Positions 11,090-21,924 of a stretch of DNA of 64,000 nucleotides are shown one piece after another (positions within the stretch are counted from its first letter, which is position 1; the number at the start of each line of letters is the position of its first letter). Below the pieces are notes generated by a model. The model was not told where the DNA came from. It ran no database searches and was given only the letters and a program-made list of their open reading frames with translations. Source of the DNA: Plotosus lineatus (taxonomy: Eukaryota > Chordata > Actinopteri > Siluriformes > Plotosidae); NCBI GenBank assembly GCA_024760905.1, contig CM045733.1:22603501-22667500 (forward strand), given 5' to 3'. The translations under genes and the position numbers were made by a program.

Positions 11090-12370
11090 GATTACACAAC
11101 ATTGCGGATGCCTTCCGTGTTGTGGTATTGTTTTTTTGGGTAACACATTTTTTATTTTATTCGACAACTCCCGTCCACCAGCCATTTCATCCCATCATAC
11201 AGCAGTTATTAATAGGGGAGGATAAAGGCTAACACTTGTGTCCTCTGAAGTACATGAAGCAGCTTTTCAAACCCGTTTTCACCGTCTTCTGCATACTTGA
11301 CTTCACAGATGCCCATGATTGCCTTGCGTCAATGTGAGTGATGGAACAAAAAGTATAACATCACTCAAACCCAGAGAGCATGGCCAGTTTCACTTTCTAG
11401 ACTCCCACAGATGCCTGGAGCATTTATAGTACTAAGTCAGATTCACACAGGAATTGAGGTACAAAAAAAACAACCTGCTAATAATCGTGAGAAAAATGAG
11501 CATTGAGAAATGAAAATTTCTCAAATAATGAGAAGTAGACGGGAGTTCAACCATACTGAACTTTCAAGTGAGCATTTTGAGCGAAAATCAATCAATGCTT
11601 AAAGATACAGTACTGTTGATTGACAGATGTCACCAAACACTGGACACCAAACACGGAGTCCACCAAAACCTTTTCTTATTCACCTCCACAGAATATGTAA
11701 AACGGGCAATTTCACGTGCAGTCGAGTGCAAGTTTCGTGTCGATCACTGCTTTCTGTGTGAATGCAGTTTTAAAATTTCCATTCTCCTGAGAACAGAGGG
11801 TCTGTTTAGTGGTGTAAATCAGGACCTCACAATAACTTTGTCATCAAGCTGTCACTATTTTCAGCTGAAAATATCCATTGACCTGAGTATTATAAGCTGA
11901 TTAGACAGACAGGACTGGACTGGACAAAAATCAGGCAGGGAGTCTCAAATCCACCCAGGCCTCCCTGTCTACCCATAACAAATTTTGAACCCGATGAACA
12001 CCTATGATATACACTCACCAATCCATTTATTTGTCACTCCTGTATAGCTGCTCATTCAATTAAAATATACTGATGGTCATTAAAAGCTTTGAGATAGAAA
12101 TTTTTGTATGTCTGTTGTGGAGGTTGGGGGTTGTACCCTGCGGCTTTTTTTGATGACAGTACTCAGGCACGTGAGAAAATGATGAGTTGTTATTTTGTCA
12201 CGCTTCATTGCACATGTGTAGGTCACTTTGTAAAAGTGAACCAAATGCAGTTTGAGCAAAACACAAAGTGTATCTGCAGATTTTAAGGCGTGGTTTGGAA
12301 AGCCTATATATATATATATATAACGGATCAAAAATGTTCACTATTGTTAGTCTAGTACATGTCATAATGC
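11090..12370. other. Unassigned DNA
   Basis: No conserved coding frame, RNA gene or named repeat recognised. It ends in a short TA run (about 12305-12322). Confidence 0.4.
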
Positions 12371-12375
12371 CATGT

Positions 12376-12530
12376 CTATCTCATCAACATGTCTCTGGAC
12401 AATGGGTATGGTGGAGGCCGGGTTGTGCTACACTGAAGTAGCGAGGCATATGGGCTGTGCACAACCGATCATCAGAAAATTGGTCGACTGCCACAACATG
12501 ACAGGGTCAGTTGACGACAGGCCACGTGTT
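12376..12530 (+). pseudogene. Tc1-type transposase HTH fragment
   Basis: The frame reads MVEAGLCYTEVARHMGCAQP then IIRKLVDCHNMTGSVDDRPR. This is the paired-like helix-turn-helix of Tc1 transposases (EAG..Q.EVARH.G.SQ ... TGSV.DRPR). The catalytic domain is absent. Confidence 0.75.
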
Positions 12531-12589
12531 TTACCCCTATTCAAAAGACAGAACTAGTCTCATTAATTTAATCAAAATCATCAACCTGC

Positions 12590-13420
12590 GTTCTTGATCC
12601 ACTGCCTACATGTTTCCTTAAATAAATATTATCAGAAGTGATCAACCCTTTATTAAATGTAATAACTTCTTCACTTAGCACTGGTAATTTACCTAAAGCC
12701 TTTAAACTGGTAGTTTATCAAACCTCTGATTAAAAAAACTTGATCTCGACCCATATCAGCTGACCGATTATAGACCAATATCAAGCCTCGTTAATCTCTA
12801 TGATCTTAGAAAAAGCTGTGGCGCAGCAGTTATGTTCATATCTTTGCAGGAATAACATTCATAAAATGTATCAATCAGGATTTAAGCCTCATCAGAGCAC
12901 AGAGACAGCACTCATTAAGGTGGTAAATGCGCTACTGGTGGCCTCTGACTACGGCTGTGTATCCCTGTTTGTTTCTTCATCTGAGTGCAGCCTTTGACAC
13001 TATTGATCACACAATTCCCCTTGACAGATGAGAAAATGTTGGAGTTAAGGGAACGGCTCTCTCCTGGATTCAGTCTTATTTAACTGATGGTTATCAGTTT
13101 GTAGATGCAAATGGTGATTTCTCTGTACGTTCTAATGTTAGGTCTGGTGTTTGACAAGGTTCTGTGCTAGGCCCGTTGCTTTTCTCTAAACATGCTCCCC
13201 TTGGGTAACATCATTCGTGATCATGGTAACAACTCTCATTGTTATTCTGATGACAGTTATACTTTGTATGTGTGTATCTCAGCAAAACCAGATGAAAGAA
13301 ATCAGTCTATTAATGTTAAAAATTGTGTAAAGTACATTAGTACAAGAGTCTACGGAGACATCACAGCAACTTTGACCCTGATACAGTTATTATATACAGG
13401 ACGGATGATTTAAATATTTC
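12590..13420 (+). pseudogene. L2/CR1-type LINE reverse transcriptase relic
   Basis: Read across several frames: [36 protein letters not shown], then [32 protein letters not shown], and YSDDSYTLYV in place of the catalytic YADD box. The order and spacing are those of L2-clade polymerases. Multiple stops and shifts; endonuclease and 3' end not seen. Confidence 0.8.
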
Positions 13421-14327
13421 AGAATGAACTCTGGGGATTTTCACAAGAATGAGTCTCTAGAATTTATTGCTTCAAAAGTGGTTTATTTTCCTCAGGTGTT
13501 TTCCACTGACAGAAATCAAAACTAATCTGTATGTGTCATACTGTGCATCATTCATTCACAACAATCATGTGATTGTAAAATATTTGTGTTTTTAATCTTC
13601 TCAGGCTTTGATCCATCTCTTCATACTGTATCTTCTGAAATCTAATTTATTGTAATTTATTATAATTTATAATCACCTTTTGCATTGTTTTTACGATGTT
13701 TTAAGTGTTTTCTGATGTTTTGAGTGTGAGATTTTAAAAATAAAAAATGAAATGTAGCACCAATTTTTCAGGTGCAAGCACTGATGAGAAACTATGATTT
13801 TTTTTTAAAGAACCTTTTGGCTTTCCATATATTAAACAACACATCCTCTCTGCAGAGCTTCTTTACAATATATGAAATATCTGACATAAATTTTAAATAC
13901 ATGCTGACTTTAGAGAATTACATTTTTGCTGGACAAATTATTCTTATATATTGTATTTTCAGAACAATATACAGTGTATTATAGAATGTGGGGTAAACTG
14001 CTTGGTGCTATATACCACAGCACATCGCTCGAAGCAGCTCGCACAACATCCTTTAATTTACGTAAGTTGCAAGATGAGATGTCCATGGTTTGGACTTGTT
14101 TGTTCATTAGATTGGGAGATTGGAAGGCAATTTTCCTTAATCCATTCTTTGACAGGAATGAAGAGCACATTATCCTGTTGAAAGAGGCTAGTGCCTTATT
14201 ATGTAACACTGCTGCCATTAAGGGGTGTAGTTGGTCTGAAACGGTTTTTGGGTGGATATTACATAGCAGGATCTCATTCACATGAATTCTAGCATCCAAA
14301 CTTTCAGAGGAACGTTACAGGACACTA
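13421..14327. other. Unassigned DNA
   Basis: Minus frame 14299-13979 (106 codons) and overlapping plus frames look like a decayed repeat. I do not recognise the protein and do not call a gene. Confidence 0.35.
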
Positions 14328-14407
14328 CCGCCGGCCAAATCAAATGTGCGAATCAAAGATTTGCTGTGACGACCCCTGAGAAAAAGGGAACAGCCAAAAG
14401 AAGAAGT
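14328..14407 (+). mobile_element. SINE A / RTE 3' tail fragment
   Basis: GGCCAAATCAAATGTGCGAA followed by GCTGTGACGACCCCTGAG and GGGAACAGCCAAAAGAAG, the shared SINE A/RTE terminus. Confidence 0.7.
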
Positions 14408-14472
14408 TTACAGTGAAATGAAAGAAAATGAAAATACAGGCATTGTAATTTTTATTTATTTGATTAAAATCA

Positions 14473-14473
<1 letters not shown>

Positions 14474-14507
<34 letters not shown>

Positions 14508-14508
14508 T
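14474..14508 (+). repeat. (AAT)n microsatellite
   Basis: Eleven or so uninterrupted AAT units. Confidence 0.9.
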
Positions 14509-15394
14509 AATGCTGTGACAGTGCAAAACATGGTGAACGCTTGCTTGTCATAAGTATTAATGTCTAAAGCGGTGCAGAATGCATGGCCTGTCACACAAAA
14601 TATTTTAGCCAATAATAGTGCAGACAACACTTGGATTGTTGCCGGCTTATGACAAAAGAGCCCATCTGTCTGTCAAAGTGCTCAGCCAGATAAAAGAGGA
14701 CAGTACAACAGGGGCTTATTACAGATAGTATGCTCCAGGACCGTTTCTTTTCCTCTTTCCTCAATTCTTCCCAATAAACCATGTCTAATCTGATAAATCA
14801 GAATTAATAATACACCCTTATATCAGGACAGATATAAAATGTTTGGTGGATGTTTACAGTTCAGTGAGCAGTAGAGATGATTTCCTTGACAGATACTGAG
14901 TAAAGAAATGTCAATATCTGAATCAAAACTGATGAAAGATTTGAACTGATTTCCAAGCCATTACCTGCAAGATGATTTTGGTAAAATAAGTAAATAAAAT
15001 TAAAACCGATTTACCACTGTTGTTGAACTACACTAAAAAAAACCCATAAACTTAAGATTTCCTTGGATAGGAAAGTGTTCCTCTATGGAAAAAGTGTGTT
15101 TTTCATTTACTACACAAGTGAGAACATTTGCATCTACCTATGTAGCGTAGGTAAAGATTAACATAAGTGGGTACATTTTATTTTTAAGCACATTTTAAAT
15201 AATTACTTTTAAATTCTGACCTGGTATTTTCCATATGAACTTGGGAACTCAACATCAGCGAATAGTCCTTACTTACATGTGGTTGAGAGTGGTAACTCTG
15301 CACGCCTGATTTACAGTGGTGTGAATCGGGACCATGGCATGTGTAATCTCATTGCATCATTGAGATTTCTTTTCATATTGATTGTAGTGAAATA
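14509..15394. other. Unassigned DNA
   Basis: AT-rich sequence with no supported feature. Confidence 0.4.
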
Positions 15395-15966
15395 CAGTGG
15401 TACCTCACCTTACGAAAGTCTCACCAAACGAAAAATTCAGGTTACGAAAAGCATTTTCCTAAAATTTTTGTCTCAGGATACGAAACAAGTTGACGTTACG
15501 AAAGCGCCATCTTAAAAATTCAACGCGCCAGTCAAACATTAAAACGCGCCATTCAAACATTCAAACAATGCACGAGCTGCTCTCCCATAAATGACGTTCA
15601 AACATCCCGCCTCACTCGCCTTCCATTGGCTAACAACTGAGCTGTCGTTCATGACGCCCTCACTCAAGCGCCATCTTGGACAGGTCCACCTGATGCCATC
15701 TTGGACAGATACGCCATCTTGGACAGGGACGACATCTTAACCTGACGCCATCTTGGACACCATCTTGGACATCATTGCCTAGGAGAAATAACGCATCTAC
15801 CTCCCATTGCCTATTATAGAGCTGAATCCACCATGATGCTTTTCGTGTAAAGGACAGAGTTATGGTTGTTTTACGCTTTATTTCTTGACTCAGGCTTTTA
15901 ACCTTCCATAAACATTTGTAAGATTATAACTCTGCTCAGAAGACATGGTGAACACACTCGCGCACG

Positions 15967-16031
<65 letters not shown>

Positions 16032-16280
16032 AGAAAAAGAAGAGGGCTCAAGTGATATCACAAAGGAATATGGCCAAACCCGTCTACCATTGTACGATAT
16101 TGAAGCAGAAGGAGGTCTTAAAAGTTATGCTTTTATAAATTTTAAAGGGTTTAGGGGTAGTATTGGGAGCCTTGGAACAAATCATGCGTTTTCCATGCAA
16201 AATGCGGTTCAACTTATGAAAAATGCAGGTTACAAAAAAAGCTCTGGAACGGATTAATTTTGTAAGGTGACGTACCACTG
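15395..16280 (+). mobile_element. Mariner/Tigger-type MITE family M1, copy 1
   Basis: The ends CAGTGGTACCTCACCTTACG and TAAGGTGACGTACCACTG are inverted copies flanked by TA. The interior holds an array of GCCATCTTGGAC motifs (about 15664-15775) and a (CA)n run at 15969-16028. A second copy is at 56674-57561 in a cct2 intron. No transposase. Confidence 0.85.
15969..16028 (+). repeat. (CA)n microsatellite inside MITE M1
   Basis: About 30 perfect CA units, at the same internal position as the CA run of the other M1 copy. Confidence 0.95.
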
Positions 16281-17115
16281 TATTTCAGGATTCTTATTTC
16301 AGAATCTCCCACACACACAAAATAACAACAACAGGAACAATGACTGCTTAGAGAAACAACTTACAGTATGAAAACTTTGTTGACCGTCCTAGTCCGTACC
16401 ATCTCATCATGACATCATCAGTCTGATTGTCCCATTCAGCAAGGTCACAAACACCAGTCTGCTTGTGGAGCTTTGTGCTTTGCTGTCAGCATCAACCCAG
16501 AATATATTACTACACTTTCCACTGAAAACAGACTCTGAACAAATCATTAGTTATCAGAAAAAAGATTCTCATATCGTTGATATGAAACTACTGTCAAAGT
16601 GAAATAAAACAGTGAAATAAAAAAAAATCATATGAGATGCATTTTCACTGAGCTGTAGTGCATCACAATGAAAGCATGTGTGGGCTGAGCATGAGATGGA
16701 AATCAGAGGTCAGCTATAATTACATATTTCTACTACATTGATAGCCATGCTAATGACCGGCTCACTCAACAAATGCTAATGAAGTTCAAGTGCAGATGTT
16801 CAAGTGTATCGACTATAAACTGCCAGGCTGTTACAGACACTAATACAGTTCACAAAGGTTTAATATTCGAGCAGAAAACAATGGAGATAGATGGATTTTA
16901 CTGAAGAAGACAGTGTGGATCATGAAGACAACAGAGTTTACAAATAATACCAACCAAATGTACAGCTGTTCCAGTGAAAGCTGTTTTAATCCTGCAAAAC
17001 AACTGAGTAAATAATTTAATCACAGAGTTTGGGGAGATGTGTGGGAGAGGATCTTTATAGGCGTGAATTATTTCTCAAGGAACCAGCTGGTCTCTCCAAA
17101 TATTGCTGTAATCCA
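16281..17115. other. Unassigned DNA
   Basis: No coding frame or repeat recognised. Confidence 0.4.
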
Positions 17116-17136
17116 GAAACACACACACACACACAC

Positions 17137-17308
17137 AAGTCTAATGGTTAGAAAAGCAGCTTTGGAATGGAAAGGTTGCTAGTTCGATTCCTGAGTGTGG
17201 TGGTGGGGCAGCACCTTCCTTTCCCACACATTAGTGCAAGGCACCCCAACTGCTCTCCGGGTGCCCCCAAATGCACATGGCAGCCCACTGCTTTAAGTGT
17301 GTGTGTGT

Positions 17309-17384
<76 letters not shown>

Positions 17385-17470
17385 ATGCTCACGTTGGATG
17401 GGTTAAATGAAAAGGAAATAATTTCCCTTACGGGATTAAAAAGGTATGTTGAAATAAAAAAAAAAAAAGA
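17137..17470 (+). mobile_element. SINE E, copy 1, with internal (GT)n
   Basis: AAGTCTAATGGTTAGAAAAG with B-box-like AGTTCGATTCC starts the head. The tail TGGATGGGTTAAATGAAAAG then GGAAATAATTTCCCTTACGG matches copies at 33421 and 61757. The GT run expanded where those copies read AAGTGTGTGTG or similar. Confidence 0.65.
17297..17382 (+). repeat. (GT)n microsatellite
   Basis: About 40 GT units with one GA interruption, within SINE E. The open frames through it are low-complexity artefacts. Confidence 0.95.
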
Positions 17471-18117
17471 GATGATTGGTTTGGTGGCAAGTGACAATTC
17501 TAAGCAGGATTTTTAAAGTTTTTCTGAACCCTCTGCTCATTTCAGTGTGTAATTGTAACACACACACACACACACACACAAAATGGCGTTACATGTAATA
17601 GAAGCATATCCAGTGTCAGGCTCAGAATGATCTTGTGCTGTACAACTACAGTGGTACCTCGACTTACGAGTGTCTTTTATAATGAGTTTTTCATGATACG
17701 AGCTTTAATCCCACCAAAAATGTGCCCCATCCAAAGAGAAAAATTTTGATTTACGAGCTCTGCTGGGGAAATGGCTGATTAGCCTTGTATTTCTTGTAGT
17801 GCTTCTCAATTATTTTCTGTGATTCCCCCTATAGGAAGAAAAAAAGACATTTCATGCACACACACACACACCCAGCACCCTGCGCATGACTATAAATAGT
17901 GTTCACTGCACTTCATATTGTTTGCTCGGTGCTTTTTCCCTACACCATAGGGAAGACGGTGAGAGCACCACTGCCACCTACTGTAGAGGATGTGCAATTA
18001 CACTTAATTCTAGTACAGTATGGGGAAAAAAGCATGTTTCCCAGTGTCACCTCCCCTCCCCCCGGCATCACACCCCCACTATTTGAGAAGCACTTTCCTC
18101 GCTGGCATTCGTAGAGT

Positions 18118-18306
18118 GCTTCTTCTTTTCCTTTTGGCTGTTCCCTTCAGGGGTCGCCACAGCGAATCATCTGCCTCCATCTCACCCTATCCTCTGCATC
18201 TTCTCTTAAACCAACTACCTTCATGTCCTCGTTCACCACATCCACAAATCTCTTTGGTCTTTCTCTAGGCCTTCTGCCTCGTAGTTCCAACCTCAGCATC
18301 CTACCA
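18118..18306 (-). mobile_element. RTE LINE 3' fragment
   Basis: The minus strand gives the last 50 or so codons (AGGATGCTGAGGTTGGAAC ... CGCTGTGGCGACCCCTGAAG) and the A/G-rich end. It is a severely 5'-truncated insertion inside element G. Confidence 0.85.
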
Positions 18307-18532
18307 GTGAAGAAAATTCTCCTCCTCCTATTTCTCTGTTATGCCTTCCCATGGGGCATCTTCATGCCCACCTGACATCTTTGCAGCAGTTGATGATCGG
18401 AAGGGTTAATTGACTTATCGTTTATTCTTGTTTTATTATTATTTATTATTAATTATTTTTAATGTTAATGTACATGGATTATTATAATTATTATGAAATA
18501 TTTTTTGCTTTTATATGTTTATCTTTAATATA

Positions 18533-19487
18533 CAGTAGGCCCTCGATATTTGTGGGGGTTCGGTTCCGGCCCCTCCCGTGAAGTAAAACCCCATGTATCA
18601 TATTACACGCGCGAATGATCAACCGGAGGTAAAATACTGTGTATCTATTACATTAAAAAAAAGCACTAAAATATGCTTCTTAAACACATTCTATAAACAG
18701 GCATACTCATTAATACAGTATTAATGTAGTAAAATGTAGTAATGATAAAATATAAACATTATACAGCATATACTGTTGTAAAGCACTAGTATTAAAGTCT
18801 TTTTCAATTATTATTTCTGTACAGTACCAAAGTTAATGTTTAGAATGTTTGTGCGTGAGATTTTATGTTCTGTAGCATGTTTAACAAATGATACCAAAAG
18901 GATAAACTTTATTACGCTTCATGTCCTTTTACATTGAATGAACAAAGAAACAATTTGACTCTGAGAACTCCTTGACGTCACCCTCTAGGCAGCGCCATCT
19001 TGGAGACATCACTCCAAGTTCACTGTAAAAGGACATGAAGCGTAATAAAGTTTATCCTTTTGGTATTGTTTGTTAAACATGTTACAGAACATAAAATCTC
19101 ACACAAACATTCTAAACATTAACTTAGATACTGTACTGGAATAATAATTGAAAAAGACTTTAATACAACAGTTCAGAGGAAACTGTTGTTTCTTCAGGAG
19201 AAAGTCATTTATTCAGAAGAGACATCCAGCGTTTTCTATGGCTTAGCCACAGAAGACGCACAGCGTTTGAGTGGCATCATAGAGTTTAACTGGTAATTAA
19301 AACACACAAAAAAGAGGCTCATTGACAACTTGTGCATGAATGAGGGAAAAGGGGCGTTACATCATCTCAACCAATCAGCAGGAAGGAGGACAGCCATTAG
19401 CTGAATTTGAGTGATGTGTCAGTTGCTTGACAGTCCGCGAATACTCAAACCGTGAGTGCAAAACCGCGAATAGTCAAGGGCCTACTG
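18533..19487. mobile_element. Mariner/Tigger-type MITE M2 with long internal foldback
   Basis: Ends CAGTAGGCCCTCGATATTTG and ATAGTCAAGGGCCTACTG with TA flanks. Inside, 18789-18943 and 19017-19166 are inverted copies of each other (arms about 150 bp, roughly 70 bp loop). A related element is at 46131-47288. Confidence 0.85.
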
Positions 19488-19660
19488 TATTAGGTGAAAT
19501 GTACATGTTTGTGCCAGGTTATATGAGTTTGGGAGGGGGTTGGAACGGATTATTTGGTTTTCTATTATTTCCTATGGGAATTTTTGTTTTATCTAATGAA
19601 CATGTTAACTTACGAGCATGCCCTTGGAATGGATTAATTTTGTAAGTCAAGGTACCACTG

Positions 19661-20192
19661 TATATAAAACAAATATTTATGCACAGAATGTAAAAAAGCT
19701 TCCTTATATGGATGCCATTTCCATTGCACTAATATTATATTTACAGCTAACTGTGTTATCCTGCTCAGAGTGGATCTGAAACCTTTTGGAGAGGTTGATC
19801 CACCTGTGTGCATGTGTTTAAAGAATGAGAAAACCAGAGAGCAATCCACACAAAGTGTGGATTGTAATGCGCAAATAATACTCTGAGCTGTAAACTGTTT
19901 CCCTGGACATGCACAATCTACTCCTGGGGCTGAGAGTGAGACCACCCAGCTGATACCCCTGCTGGCTGCAAAAACAGCTTCATGTCGGAGGTGACAGGCT
20001 GCATAGTCTCAGGGCGAGACTCTGATGCCTTCCTGTGATGTACTTCCTGTTTTTGAAATGTTTGCCAGATGGTTTTTACCTATGTCAGCATTTGCATTTT
20101 AACCTTCTTTAGATGATATGGTGTCTAAAAGATATCATTATTACTCATTGCATGACAAAATAAAATAAATAGCTTCAACATGACTTCTGCCC

Positions 20193-20237
<45 letters not shown>

Positions 20238-20640
20238 AGGTTCTATCTGACAGTCATCTGACAGAAATATGTAAATGGTGAACCAATAAAATTTCAATAG
20301 TACTACAACATCTAAAATAAAAGAAAAAATATTGAAATCAGGCCTGTCCATAACACACTAAAATTTAAACTTGATTAATACCGGATTCAAGTTCTGCACA
20401 CACACGTGCATTTCTTTTCCCCAGTTTTGTGAGCACTTGCAAAATTATATTAAGTTTATTCTGGCAAAATATACAAAATTTAAATAGAATATACAGTTTG
20501 TTTAATACACAGTATACACTAGCCACAGATTTAAATGAATTAGTTTAATACAGGACTAAAAGAAAAGAAGTCATTAATGTTCCTGTGTGGTCAAAAAAAA
20601 AAAAATCACAAATTTATTTTTGTCATATTTATTGATCAAG
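19661..20640. other. Unassigned DNA with a (CA)n run
   Basis: A CA microsatellite lies at about 20193-20235. No gene or transposon recognised otherwise. Confidence 0.45.
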
Positions 20641-20905
20641 CAGAATGAGGGTTTAATGGTTTGTACATCCACCTCACAGCAAGAATGTCCTAGCTTTAAG
20701 TCCCGTGCTCTGTGAGGGGGTTTGTACGTGGAGATTTCATGGCCTCCCAGCAGGTTTCCTGCAGGTGCTCGGTTTTCATCCCACAGTCCAAAGACATGCA
20801 TATTGAGCTAATTAACTGCTCCAAATTGCCCTAGGTGTTAATGAGGGTGTTGACCTTGAACACCTGTAAACCTATAAACCTGGTTATACCCAACCTTCAT
20901 CCAGA
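20641..20905 (+). mobile_element. V-SINE-like repeat, diverged
   Basis: CACCTCACAGCAAGAATGTC in the head and CCCACAGTCCAAAGACATGC in the centre identify the family. The tail is mutated. Confidence 0.65.
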
Positions 20906-20965
20906 GTCGTGTGAACACCCACCCACCCAGTACTATTATATCTACTCTGATAATGAACATACTGT

Positions 20966-21320
20966 CTTGTCTGTCTTCTTTTCGGCTTTTTCCCTTTTAC
21001 TCGGGAGTCGCCACAGCGAATCATCTGATTCGCAGTTTGATTTGGCAGAGGTTTTTTACGTCGGATGCCCTTCCTGTCACAACCCTTTTTAGCAAGGGAC
21101 AGGAACACGCTGACGACTTTGCAGCCTACTCTTTACGAAGGTCAGCAATGGTTATTTTACATGCCTCTCACCAGAGACAGTGAGAGACATGGCCCGCCTT
21201 TGATAACCCAGTTAGCCGCACTGGGGGGACAGTGACAACCTTGTGGAGAGTGGGACTCGAACCCCCAACCTTTGGATCAGCGATCCAGCGCCCTATACCA
21301 CTAGACCACCACTGCCCCAG
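20966..21320 (-). mobile_element. SINE A, full length (tRNA head + RTE-derived tail)
   Basis: A 17-bp target duplication (one mismatch) flanks it at 20949-20965 and 21321-21337. On the minus strand: tRNA-like head with A box TGGTCTAGTGG (21308-21298) and B box GGTTCGAGTCC (21263-21253). A unique body follows (TCTCTGGTGAGAGGCATGTA), then GGGTTGTGACAGGAAGGGCA as at the 5' end of the RTE LINE, then GCTGTGGCGACTCCCG and AAGCCGAAAAGAAG as at its 3' end. Best copy of the family in the window. Confidence 0.9.
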
Positions 21321-21337
21321 GATAACGAACATACTGT

Positions 21338-21815
21338 ATATATTTGTCTAAATGGAAAAAGCTCAAATGCAAAGGGAATCTCAATGCAACCACAACAGTC
21401 GAATGAGCAATAAAAATCTGTCAGGTGAATCATAAAATGACAGACACATTCCATATCTGTTGTGAACCTATAGATTTCTATATTACACCATATTTTACTT
21501 TGAAAAAAAATGATGAAATGACAAAAGTCACTCTAACATTATCAAAATTCAGAGTGCAGCAGCTAGCAACAAGGCCTGTGGCGGAAGAACGGCGGATTCT
21601 TGTTAAATAAACCTGGTGCACTGACTGTAGATTATCTCAAAATCTTGCTCTGAGACTGCGGAACATCTAACTTTGAAGTTGCAGTCATTTTGTTTACCCA
21701 GAGAACTGTTCATTTTTTCCCAAACAAAACAATGGTCATAGTGCAATATAAATATAATACTATATAATATATAGTGCAATTTCATTTATTGCTGTTATCT
21801 ACAGATTTATTTATT

Positions 21816-21853
<38 letters not shown>

Positions 21854-21907
21854 TTTTATTATATTATTTATAATATTACTTTTAAATATTAATTATATTG
21901 CTCACTG
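21338..21907. other. Unassigned AT-rich DNA with (TTA)n
   Basis: An imperfect TTA/ATT microsatellite lies at about 21816-21850. Nothing else is supported. Confidence 0.5.
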
Positions 21908-21924
21908 GGGCTGTGTAGGGGGCA

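Larger units (their letters stand above)
17649..19660 (+). mobile_element. Tigger/mariner-type element G, copy 1, with two nested insertions
   Basis: Left end CAGTGGTACCTCGACTTACG and right end GTAAGTCAAGGTACCACTG, TA on both sides. It is interrupted by an RTE fragment (18118-18306) and by MITE M2 (18533-19487). The left half matches 51129-51868. No transposase frame. Confidence 0.8.

Noticed and set aside
13926..14299. Overlapping frames on both strands
   Set aside because: No recognisable domain; the pattern looks like a decayed repeat.
17167..17516. Open frames encoding Val-Cys or His-Thr repeats
   Set aside because: They translate the (GT)n microsatellite of SINE E.
21247..21320. tRNA-like sequence with good A and B boxes
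   Set aside because: It is the head of a dispersed SINE with target duplications, lacks a proper cloverleaf 3' half and recurs in many copies. No genuine tRNA gene was recognised.
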